Source: Callaeas wilsoni (Eukaryota > Chordata > Aves > Passeriformes > Callaeidae). Taken from it: a stretch of 64,000 nucleotides of DNA. Within the stretch, counting starts at the first letter, position 1. Each line of letters opens with the position of its first letter. The stretch lies in NCBI GenBank assembly GCA_013398955.1, contig VWPU01004884.1, positions 94,380-158,379 of the forward strand, given 5' to 3'. A program made the position numbers and the translations under genes. Below the pieces are notes generated by a model. The model searched no databases. It had not been told where the DNA came from and worked only from the letters and a program-made list of their open reading frames with translations. This document shows positions 1 to 12,300 of the stretch, piece by piece.

Positions 1-181
1 GCCTTCAGCCATCAGTGAGAGTTGTGGCTGAGGAATGGTTGTACGACTCTAACTAATCTCGATTCACCTGGCACAGCTCCACATCTGGCTGCCTCTGCAC
101 AGGCTGTTCCTGTGTGCTCCCAGTCCCCACCAAGGGACCACACACAGGAAAACTGCCGTGTGTTAAGGTCAGATGTGCTAC
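1..181 (-). other. Start of KALRN intron 21, cut by the window
   Basis: The donor GT of e21 is at 181-180. The remaining 181 bases hold no exon. Confidence 0.9.
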
Positions 182-303
182 CTTGGACTTTGATGGTTGC
201 AGAGGTTGATGCGGTTCCGTGTTCATTGGTTGCCACACAGGTGTAGATGCCGCTGTCCTGAGGCATCAGGTTGCAGATCTTCAAGGTGAGCTCTCCTGAG
301 TCA
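182..303 (-). CDS. KALRN: KALRN exon e21: Ig-like domain, second half
   Basis: Residues 827-867 plus one base (122 nt). It encodes [35 protein letters not shown] and TIKVQ. The DSGIYTC motif supplies Cys849, partner of Cys793. The acceptor is ATCCACAG|T and the donor CCAAG|GTAGCA. The next exon, expected to begin the FnIII domain, is outside the window. Confidence 0.98.
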
Positions 304-3300
304 CTGTGGATGCAGGAAGGCCCAGTTATAAAACACTGCTTCACTTGCTAATGGTTTTTATATAGTTCCTGTCCTGCCTCATTGCAAACACATGTGGACA
401 CAAATCCTGTTAACTCATTTGAAGGAACATCCCTCCAGCAATTCGATGCCCAAGTACAACCCCTCCATATGTCAGGGTTTGGTTGTTAATTAAATCTTTG
501 AGCAAATCTTTGGTCCAAATTGCCTGCCAGGCAAATCCACATGTCTGTTGTGGTCTAGGAAGAGATGTGAAGGATCAATCAAGCAGCAAGTGGTCCAGGA
601 GCTGAACATTGCCTGTGCCTGTCCAGAGCTGGATGCTAAGACTCAATATATCTGGAAAGATTTACCCATGCACATCTTTCCTATCTTAGAAGATGGCAAG
701 CTGCTGTGCTGCTGCAGTGAAGTCCAACACACATCAGACAAACTGTGCTTCCCACAGATGCAGGAAGCAGTCACACAGCACAGGGTGACATTTCCAGGGA
801 GCTTCAGACCCCTGGAGCATGTGCCCTTGATCTGATGCTGCTGCCAGGGCCCCAGTTGGAAGGCTGGACATCTCATAACAGCTAGGGATAAGGAGCACAG
901 CACTGAGTTCGTGAGACACACTCAGTCTTTGGGCCAATCTGAGAAAATAAACAGCTCTGTGGAGTCTCATGAATTTATAGCAGGTCTGTTCATAGTCACT
1001 GCTGTTTGCACACTTCAGTCTCCAATATGCAGTTTGAGGGATCTGGCCTGAATTAAAGGATTTTGCTTGTGTAACTGTTTTAGCTGTACTGGAGACCCAG
1101 CTTAGAGCCAACAATAAGTTCCCTTGATGGCAAAAGTAGGCTAGTTCTTGAATGCTTAATCTGTTGGGAACTGCAGAAGGATGTGGTTACTGGGATAACT
1201 GGACACTGCAGCTTTTGCTGGTCTGACTGGGCTGGTTTAAAACAGGACAGAAATATCCCCTCTCCCTGAAATCCACACACTCGTGCCAGCAAGATTTGTA
1301 AGAGCCACTGATCCACTGGGCCTCTGCTTGGCAGGCAGTGTGTTCACTGGGAAGATTATTTGAGTAACAAGACAATACAAGTGCTGAGAGTGCACAGGGA
1401 GCCAACAGAGGACTGTGATGTAAACCAGAACCCCATATGGAAATATCCCTCCAATCCCAAGCCCAGTCAGAGGCTGAAGATAAGGCACTAGGAGATCTAC
1501 TGAGCAATAGCTAAAGACAATTTTGGATGCTCTGGGACAGCTGCACAAGCCAATGGTCTCTGAAGGAAGCTCTTGATCAGATGTAAGGGTTTTTGTTATT
1601 GAACATGTAAAATCCCTTCTCTCTTAGTGTTCTTTTCAGTGACTTTGTACTCCCTGGATTCATTTCAGCCTGAGCCAGAAGTGCTGAAAAGTTCAAATGA
1701 AAGATTGCCTCCTGGAGATTTCCACTGCAGTTTGGCCCAAATTGCTTATATAAGCTGCAGATGAGCATCCAGCAGCAGGCTGTTACCTGACCTGAATTCA
1801 ACTCCAGATCTTTCTGAATCTTCCCAGTGCTTGTTGTAAAGATAGTTTTCCTCTCTGCTAACCAAGCCAGGAACATAATGACAAGCATCTTTCTGTCCAA
1901 GTACAGCCAGATGTAGCATTCCCAGGAGCACATGTGGGCTTTTTTAGGAACAGCTGAGGAAAGGCTCAGGAAAACTGTGACCCCACCTCTGCCAATAAGA
2001 TGAGAGAATTCCCAGTGATAGGGATATTGCAAGCTCGTGAAGGCTTGCTCTGCTTGACTCCCAAAGGAGATTGTGGCATCAAACTCAAGCAGAGAAGCCC
2101 CAGCAGAGGCAACACTAGCCAAACTAATAGGTTGTAAACATTCTGGCTTCTGGGTTGCAGCTGGCTCAGGAAGTCAGTGGGAGCAAGCTCATGTCTGCCA
2201 GCAACACTTTGTGGATATACCCTACATTGGCTTGGGAAACAAATACAGCTACCCCAGCCCCAAAGTCTGACCCTTTCCAGCCCATGTTTGCCACACTGAT
2301 GGGCTGACATGCCACGCCAAACTTAATTAACTGCATCCTAATGAGTCTTGTAGCCAGGCTGGTGCTATATTTGAGGGTAACATGACCATAAGGATCAGCT
2401 ATGTTGGAATCCACAGGCAGGACCTTACCAGGATGATACCGTGTAAGTGGCTGTGCTGTTGTCATTGTCAAGAATGTTTTGGTCTGGTCCTTTCCAGGTT
2501 ATAGTTGGTTTGGGTCGCCCACAGACTTTGCACTGCAGCATCACTGTGTCCCCAAGCAGGCAGGTGATGTCCACTAACGGCACAAGAAACTCTGGAGCCA
2601 CTGTAAAAAAACCATAGGGACACACACACACACACAACACCTGCTTTTAATCTTCCGGTGAGGATGTGTAGAGTCATACAAGGCTAGAGAATACATTATA
2701 GGATGAACTGTGGGATCTGGGTCCCAAACAGCTGGGAGTCCTGGGATTATGTTATTGAAACTGCCCTCCAGGAAAAGCCAGCTGTCTACAGCTCAGAGAA
2801 GGAGGTAGAGGGGAGCGTCCATGCCCCAGCCCTGTGCTCTGGCAGGTGGATGAGATTTTGAGGGGGCAGGTTCAGGGGGTTCAGCCCAGCCTGTGGCCCC
2901 AGGCTGGCTGAGCCGAGCCGCTGGCCAGAAGCCTGCTTTGCCTGGGGCCTGAGCAGCAGAGAGCTGCCTTTGCTGCAAATGCTGGTAGTGCAGAGCATGT
3001 TGTGACACCAGAGTAAATCACAACTGCCATACAGCTGTCCTTAACTCACCTTCTTGGATGAAATTGGGGTTGATTATCTGAAAAATACAAAGAGACACAA
3101 ACATTTATTTCCTAGACAGTGACAAAGAGACATCTGTTTTCACAAGGCACCGTGGTGACCCTGACCAGAACTGCAGACATGCTGCAGTGCAACAAGCACC
3201 TTCTAACAACCAGCAGGTGCAGCAAGCTCTAGTGACAACACACCTGGGAAAGTAAATGAAAGCTGTGGCTTCTTGAACCCTGATAAAGCATCAAAGGTAA

Positions 3301-6300
3301 CAGGCACAATACCAAGGCTGAGGAGGGTGGACATGCTTCCTCTTTCCCTGGGTGATGATGAACCCATTAACACTTCTCCCCAGAGGTGGTTTGTGCACTC
3401 CCTGTGCCTGGCTCCAGACCTGTGTCACACAGCACCTGCAGTCACCACACACCTGAGGCATGTCACCAGCGCTCTGGCCACTAACCAGGTCTGAGGAAAC
3501 ATCTTTTAACTTGTGCTCAGCTTCAGGAGAAAAAAGGTAAAGCACTAAGTCATAAATACTTCATTTTGCCCACTGTCAAGGATCAGTCCTGCAACAATTC
3601 TTGGTCTATTAACATGAGTGAAAATTCACTCATTTAATTGGACTGCTGGAAACTTTCCACCTTGAAACTAGGTTGGGATAACTAGGATTTATTTTATCTA
3701 AGTTAATTGATCGAGTTAGCAAAGACTTGAAAAGCTACTGTTATTCTGTGGTCTCTGTGTGCCAATGTAGCAAAGGAAAGCAAAGGTGGAAAAAGCAAAG
3801 ACGACGCCACTAAGTTCTTACAGAATCGATCCCAACTACATTGTGGTGTACAATAGTATAGAGGTTTTAGCCTCATTAACAGTTTTAATAATCTCATATG
3901 GCCTTGTGATTCAAATTTAATCTAATAATTTCACATTCAAGCACCATAAACACCAATGTGGTTTATCTCGCCTTAAATATCTTGGTTACTGTCTGTTTCA
4001 GAGCTATTTTGGAAGATGCCAATGAAGCAGTGACCTAATTAATGGCCTGCCAAAGCTGATAGGATGTTTTTGCAGAGGCTCAGAAACCAGGCCACAAAAC
4101 AGAAGCAATAACCCTTCAAAATAAAGTAGATACATCTTCAAGATTTATATTTACAGTTTGGCTTTATAAATAGTTTTGCAAGATCGATGGCTCAGGGTGC
4201 CATTCAAGGAGGCATTTGGGCACATTCAGGTTCATTTTGGTTTCACAGCCTTTCTTTATAGCCCCAGGCAAAGCTCTGGTACCAGCACTGAGACCCCAGG
4301 GCCTGCTTTCCCCTACCACCGCCACAAAGCCCAAATGACCCAGGCATGACATGGAAAGCATAAATTCCCTCGGAAGGGTGCAGCTGGGCACTGCCACCAG
4401 CACATGGACCTGCCAGCCCAGGGACTCAGGGAGCAGCAGCTGCTGCTCCACGGGGTCCAGGACCCACCTACAGCCCCCTGGACGCTGCAGACAGGAAGAA
4501 ATGGTGGCACAATGGGGTACTGGATGGAAAACATCCTCTCTCCTGTCTGCGCATGTGAAAAAAAGAGAGATGGATCTTTGTGATTAAGTTGTATCTCTCA
4601 CACGACACAGCAAAGGAAGAAAAAGCTGTTCTGTGGATAACCATTCCTTGCCACTTTCACTCACTGACACCATCTACTTTTCAGCTGAGTAACCTCGGGC
4701 ATCAGCTCATTTGCACATACATCTTCATTTTTGTGGTGTTTGGCTTAACTGAAATATCCATTCTCCAAAGCTCTCCCCTTCCTTCCCTGCAGCATGTACT
4801 AAGTTCCCTCATTATTCACTGATCTCCATCCCTGAAGGATTAGAGATCAAGAGAAAGAAACACTCGTTAACATTTTATATTGATTATATTACTCTAAAGG
4901 ATTCATTAGAAGATGCAACTACAATGATGAATGTAATAGATATCCCTATAAATAAATAATTCTACATTTCTAGTGACTTCCAAGGTACAATAATTTATAA
5001 TAATTGCCTTAACAATTTTTTTTCATTGCCTCACCATGGGAATAGCAGAAAGAAAATTATCACTGCTACATAATATTGGAAGAGTCTGTGGGTAAAATTT
5101 ATGTTTTATTTCCCAAAACTTAATCTGTTAATTAATCAAATGGTACCTAACAACACCCACAGCCACATCACAGCTTTAGCCTGCTGTAAGCTTAGACAAA
5201 AATAAAAGTCCATCTGCATGAAAACGTTTAAGTGATTTAATACAGCACCTTATTAGGGAATGGGATTTCTTCTGCTTTGAAGGAGGGCGTCAAATGATGG
5301 GGTGAGAAGGGCAGAAATAGGAAAGCAAAGGTTCACAGCCAGATCTGCATCCAGGGGCCGACTCGGCAGGTTCACACATCTGCTCCCAGGCATTGGGCTC
5401 TGCTGCCTCTCCCTGCAGGCTGGCCAGGACTGCTGTTCCTGGGCTATGGCTGGATGGCAGGAGATGGCAGCCTCCACAGAGTCCTTCCAGATTAAGTGCA
5501 AGACCTTTGGAGACAATTTCTTCATTTGCCAAATAGGTTTCTAATCCCTGTGGGCGGAGAAGGGGAGCTCCAGAGCGTGTCCCCACTGCCCTCAGAGGAT
5601 GGGAGCTCATGTACTGCTCCTCCACACAGCCTCCTGCAGGTGCCAGGGCTGGATCCCCTTCTGGAGCCCCTTGCCCTTTCAGTCGGTAGCAGTTGGAATG
5701 AGGATCTCCCAGCCCAGCCCTCAGCCGAGCACTCCTGGCCACGGTAGCCATGAGCAGGGGAAGGTGGCCCAGGGTCTTGTGCTGACAAGGGCTCCCTGAA
5801 GAAATCCCAGCAAACACCTCCTGCACCGGTGTGGCTGCCAGTCTGGCTGTGAGAGGACAAACTCATGGGGATGGAGCTACCCAACACAAGAACTTCTAAC
5901 TCCATTTTCAGTATCGCTCCACAGCATGCAAACACAAACCCTAACGGGATCAAACTCAGTTTGCAGTGCATGTGAGAAACATCGCCAGGCTCTTTTTGCT
6001 TGGAACATAATTTTAATTGAGATGAGGTAGATTTTTTTTTTTTGGATGGAATACCTGTTGTATGGCCCAGGGCAGGTGAAAATTTGTCCCCTCCGTGGCC
6101 AGGAGAATTTGTTTCCCATACAATGACAGCTGAAAATGGAAATCCTACGCAAGGTAACAAAAGGCAGGACATGAAACGGCCTCTGCTCAAGTGATGTGGG
6201 GTCTAACACTGACCAGGCAAAGCCAGGCAGCTGGAGGGAGGGGGATGAGATAAAGGAATGGGAGGACAGGTCAGGGTTATTTAATAAAAAGCCAGAAATA

Positions 6301-9300
6301 GACCTTGCTTCTCCCTCTTCCAGCCTGTGCTGTTTCAGGGCTCAGACCAAGAAAGGCACATAAGGCACATACTTGAATGCCTTTGGGGACCTGCAGGGAT
6401 CTAAGTGACTTAGATCTAGCTCAATTAAGTGTAACTTAACAGTCAGGCTTTAGAAAAACAGCATGGATGCTTCTCCAGAAACTCAATATTTTGCAGTATC
6501 TTTCCTGGTTTGTTAAGCTCATGTTATGAAGACAGAAAGGCATCTGCAGCAGTAGCTGCAAAGCCCACTTGCAAAGCAACTCCAACCGCCCTAATTCTTC
6601 ACATAATCTTATCTTTCACTTGTGCACGCGGGCTTTATCTTGTGGGGAGGGAGAAGCCATCCTGCCATGCCAATGGCCAGTCCCAAAACACTCTGCGAGC
6701 ACAGCTCGGCTGCCTGAGAGGGTTCTCGCCTTGGCCAGGGTTTGCTTCTCCATTGCAGGGGTGTCCTTGCCCTGCCAGCCCACTTCCTTGGAGAGATTGC
6801 ACCCAGCCCAGACACACCAATGCACAGAAGGGCCCTGAAGATGTCCAGATTTCTCCAATGACATGTTTCAATCCCGTTTTAAGGGAACATATCAAAACCA
6901 GGAGTGAGAATATTTCTTTTTCCCCAAAGCTTAAGAATAAGCTGCAAACCAAGCCCTCCGTAACAAGGTCAGTGCTTCACCTAAACACCAGAGGGCATGT
7001 TTACTCCAAGACAAGCAGCGGAGCATTCTGTAAACATTTCACCTCTTGGTCACGGAGTTCAAATACTGACACATTTGCTCATGCTAGTAGCAGAGTCAGC
7101 AGCATGTTCCTTGCTACCTCGCTCAAAAACAAAAATTACAATTCTCTGAAAAAAATGAAATGAATTAGAGAGAAATTAGGTGAACTCTAATTTTTAGGAA
7201 AATATCTACCATCCGTCTCCGACTAGGTCAACTTTACTTTGAGATTTTTGGGGCGACAAGCTCACAGTGTCACTAGCCTCCCCTCCCCCTAGAAGGAAAC
7301 AAATTAACTAGAGAAATCTTTTGATAAAATGAGCAGATAAGGATCCCACCACAGATGGACAGAAGATGCCAAAGGGAAAAGATAATTTAAGATGGCATCT
7401 GATGACGCATCCCATGACATGAGCCTTTTGGCAAGGATGAGGGATGCCTTCTAGCACCAGCATGAATGGGCTTGGCTGCCTTTGGGACTGCTGGGGAAGG
7501 CACAAGGGGTGCTGTACAGCATCTGTGCAGAGCAGAAGCCCTCTTGCCTCATGTTCTTGCTGCCTGGCCCTAATGGTTGGTGGCTTCCATGGCTGAGCCT
7601 GTGGGATGTCCCTGGCACTGCGTTGTAGCACCCTACACCTTCCTGCAGATGAAGTAGGTCACTTCTTGCTTTTCCAAAAGCTAATCCACCATGCCTGTGC
7701 TGCTGGCTCAGGCTATGTCACACCTGATGAGCCACCTTCCTGGTCTGTCTCAGCAATCCCTGGCCACTCAGTGCAGCAGGACAGTGGTGACCATGGAGGC
7801 TGCCTCAGGAAAACACAGGGAAGTTCTCAGGATTGTACTCATTCACACTGTGGTAACAGGCCAGGAAAGGCTTTCTTACTAGTATTGTACAAGATTTTGC
7901 CAAGAGAGTGTTAGATCTACTCTGGAGATGGACAACCTCAGGCAGGGGGTGAAAGCATTTGCCTAAAGCACTTGGGAATTTTTGGCCTGAGCTGAGTGGT
8001 GACTTGGAGCCAATGCTGTATCCACCAAAACATTACTTACTCAACCACGTGGACTCTGGGGGTGCTAACACAGTATTCTTGCACAGAGGATGTTTCCTAG
8101 TGCTTATCTTGGTCTAAGTGTCTCTGAGCAGTTCTTGACATGCTAAAATGTCACAACTGAAAAAACCAGATTAAGAAGCCCAATGTACGTACCTTGGCAA
8201 CAGCTCAGCTCCCTAATCTAATGATCCACTTCCAGTGCCTCAGCCCGGGCTTCATCTCTGCTGTGCACAGCTGAGACACCAGAACAAACACCAGAGGCTC
8301 AGTGACAGACGTGTGTCGCCAGCAGCACTGGTAATACTGCAGCTGGAGTTGTGCAAAACGTCTGGAGCCATGTCAGAACCCTACACCTGAGGTCCATCCC
8401 AAAGATGGGAGGAGCTGCTGCTGGATTTAGTGAGGTTTAGCTCAGTCAGATCTTCTGATTGCTGGAAGAACATTCTCTTAGACAAGAGAGGTATCCTGAT
8501 GGGATCTACACAGCTGCCTTGTGACCCCCTCAGCAATACTGCAACCCCATGAGATGTTACAACACAGAATTTTAGGACAATTAGTTGTGTCACTGTCCAG
8601 GACCCCAGCCTTGGGTGTGGATGACATTTACTGATTCACAAAGGCATACATCTTCCCAGAAGTGGAGTTGCCTGTCATTGTGCAATTAACTACAGACATG
8701 TGGAAAGAGAGTCTCTGATCATCCTTAAGTGCAGGTTACTCCTATCACTCACGTGGCTGCACATGGCCCTTAAGTGCCTGCTCCTACACTCACATAATGG
8801 GCAAGTTCGTGCCTTCTGTTTTATGAAACTACAGCACAAAGGAGAAAACTAGGGGGAAAAAAAATCAAACTTTGTTTCCATCTTTATGCACTTTCATTAC
8901 ATATTAATAAACAAAGAGGAAAAAAAACAGTCACCAAGAGATGCTATTTCTAGTCAAAGCTACAATGAATAGGAAATTCTCCAAAGCCTGTGTGAGCAAA
9001 AACCCAGTAGTGGAATTTTAGCTCTTTTAAACAGTTACCCAGAATTTCAGTTTCCTGCTCTCACAATATATGTTTTCCACATTTCGTTCTTTGTGTTCCC
9101 TTGAAACAAAGGCGAAGTGCTTCCAGAAACCTGGAATCTACTGAATGGAATCCACTGTGGTATTTCATAAATAGCAAACAGAGCAAGATCTGAAAGGCCA
9201 CAGTAGCTGTGGGACTTCATGGGTACTATGACCAGCTTACTGACTTCTTGTGCAGGAAGTAGGGTGGAGAGAAATTGCACCCACGTTTCCAGGTAATTAA

Positions 9301-12300
9301 TATGTCTGCTTTGCATTTAGAGACTGCTCTCTCTGTTCCAGCACTGGGTGCACGTTCTCATGCACGATGGGAAGACGAGGGATGTCAGGGGTGACAGTCC
9401 TGTAAGAGAAGCCAGGTGATTTGCCCTGTGATTACCTGGCTGTAGTGATGACTCCACCTTAATGACACAGGAAAGGCACTTCTGAGCATTGCTGGCCAGG
9501 ACACAGCTCTTCTGCCAGCACTCCCAGCATCTATAAAACCCCTCACGAGCCTGGCCAGGTGTGAGGACAAGGTGTTCCCTCTCCTCAGGCAGTCACGTTG
9601 TCTCCAGCTGCCCTGGGAACTCCTCAGCGGATGTTCCATGCAGAGCAGGGAGAGCAGCACCAGGTGAGATGTGGATGTTCACGGCACACAGGCTGGGCTG
9701 GAGGGGTAGCACAGCTGCTTAAGTTAATCTAGGCCCAGCACACGAAGCCTAGAAGATGGATGAAGCCCTGAATGAGGCTCTGGTGTTGGAATTAGCTTGT
9801 TTTGCCTCTGATTTAATGAGAAAAGGCTTCGGCCTCCCAGGTTGTAATATAGCCCCATTTATTGTAACATGTTTGAAAAGGAGAATCAAAACACTCATAG
9901 TGAAGGGAAAGGGACAGCAGCCGTGGCTTCCAGTAGGTGAATACCTCAGACCTTTACAGACCAGACTTCTCCATGGCCTCTTCTAGGGCTTCACCTGTAC
10001 TTTATGAGCCTGCCCTTCCTCTGCTCCCTCCAGATGATTTTATTTAGTTTATATTAGGTATCAGCAATCCCCTCCCCCCAGTATTTCTTAGCCAGACCAA
10101 TGAGATGACCACACTCAATCCTGGCTGCAGATGTACTAAAACCAGCACAAAGCAAGGGCCATGCTGGTCCTTGTAGGGCAGTGTGACCTTAGTAAGTCAC
10201 CTTCACAATTGTTCTCTTATTTTCTCTTCCTCTGCCATTTTAAATATTTGCTCAGCCCCAGAGTTTTGCCAGAAGCAAACTTGAGCTTTCCAAGCCATGA
10301 GGAACACCGTGGCTTCTGGGGACTGCAGTGCAGTGGCACTGTCACCTCCAGTAAGTGGCCTGAGAGATGCAGGATGGGGCTTTCTGAGTGTAAATAGAGT
10401 CACACAGAAGGCACACGGTTACTCCCCCAATGGCAGATTGATACCATAGCTAAGACTTCACATTGGTGTCTTTTGGTTTAAATAGAAAGGCTTTTTTTCC
10501 CTGAACTTCAGAACAGTAGACTGTAGCATGGTAAAAACCCAATCAAGCCATCGAAAAGCCTAGAAATGCTGACAATGCAAGGACTCAGATACCTCCCACT
10601 GTAAATGCTAAACTGTTTTTCCTCCTGTTGAACAAAGTCAAAACACAGAAATCCTCTGCAAAAGAACAGTGATTTTCACCCAGCTCTGTACAATCACCCG
10701 TGTCTCAGCCACTTGTTGCTCCACAGGACAATTTTCAGTGAGTGAAAGCTTCCACAGACTCACGTGTAATAATGGGCACTGCCTTATAACACATACATAC
10801 ACCTCCAGTTGTTACCTGTGACGGGCAAAACGCTCATTGAAAATGTAAACACACTCCTGAGAATAATGCAGCTTTAGAGGTAAGGACCAGTCAATCTCCA
10901 GGATGTCAGCTGTGTCAAAAGCTTTCCTTTAGTACACATCCCAACACAATTAAAATAAAAGCGAGCTTTCAGGTTAGCAGCTTAGGTGGTGCCCCTCAAT
11001 ACACCTCTCCCTCTTTTTATTTTCCCTTCAGGAGGAAGACCAGCTTTCTTTTGCAGGATGTTTATAGTGCAGCCTGGCTGACAGCATCCGGGAGATCTGC
11101 TAGGAGACAGATATCTCTGTTCTCCAGTGACCTGTCCTGTCATCACCACAAAATCACCGTCTCTCTGAACCATGTCCTTGCCTGTTTCAGCAGGAACCTC
11201 TTTCAGCCTTGGAACAATGTATAGAAATGCTTTGTGTGGTCACTATCAACAGGGGGAAAAAAAAGGATCCTGCTAGATCTTAATTGAGGAGAACCAGATA
11301 CATAACTCTTCATGATTTTAAGCTCTTTCAGGGTCTCTCAACAAGACACTCCACTACAACTAATGGAAAACGCTGGAAAACTAGTGGCATAATGTACCAC
11401 AATTTGGGTCCACCTATCTGCATCAGCCTTGCCTGAGATATAGGTACATTCACACAACTGGTTCTACCATTCTCCTTCAGAACCTTGACAGAAATGCAAT
11501 TCTTACTCCGCTAAGACAAAAAGGAAACACTGTCTTTTCTGATTTCCTAGATGAAGTGCTGGTTGTGGTACAACACTGGGCCTGACTGTCAGCTCAAGCA
11601 TGTATTGCCAGGGCAAGGGATGTTTTTAATATAGAAAGGTGCTACATTTATCAGCAGCTGACACACTTGCATTATTGTTGGAATGAGGTGCCAGGTGGGA
11701 AACAAGAGACTGAGGGTGGCTCCCTGAGCCTCCAGCTCAGCAGCAGCTTGTTACTGAGCTCCCTCCACTGCTCCCACTACAAAAGAAGCCCAAAGTCCGG
11801 TTCAAAGCTTGGCAAAACCAGAACTGACACTTTTTGTGACTCACACTAAATTGGCACACACATCTGTGAGCAATACAGACCCACCAACTCCCCTTGCAGC
11901 AAAGGCATTTCAAAATGGACACACGTTCTTGGGAAAAAATAATCACAAGGATGATTGTCTCTACCTCCATACTAGTATTGGGGTCAAGGTCATCACACTC
12001 TGATTCCTCTGAGCTGTTTGTCTCCTTGTTTGGCAGCATGAAGGGGAAGAAAGAGAACAAGAGATTAGAAAAGAGATTGGTTAGTCAGGGCAGAGCAGCA
12101 CAGTCGTGAGCAGCATGGAAATGGGTTACAGTAGGGAAAATGCTCCTAAAACACAAACAAAAAACAAACTGACAACAAAACAAGGGAAGCAAAGGCAAAG
12201 ACATGCTTTTGCCAGAGAAGCAGCAGTGATTCTGCAATTCGTTCAGGTAGTGAAAACAAGGAGGAAGCAAGAGGAGGAAGAACTGTGCCACCATGCTGGA

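Noticed and set aside
1577..2122. 181-codon minus-strand frame in intron 20
   Set aside because: It lies between the two halves of the Ig domain. Kalirin has no insert there, and the e20-e21 phases match without it.
5522..6190. 222-codon minus-strand open frame in intron 18
   Set aside because: No recognisable domain and an amino-acid mix of random sequence. A 669-nt frame is not rare in 9 kb of intron read in six frames, and no splice or promoter evidence supports it.
6510..7163. 217-codon plus-strand open frame in intron 18
   Set aside because: No family resemblance, and nothing around it suggests a gene.
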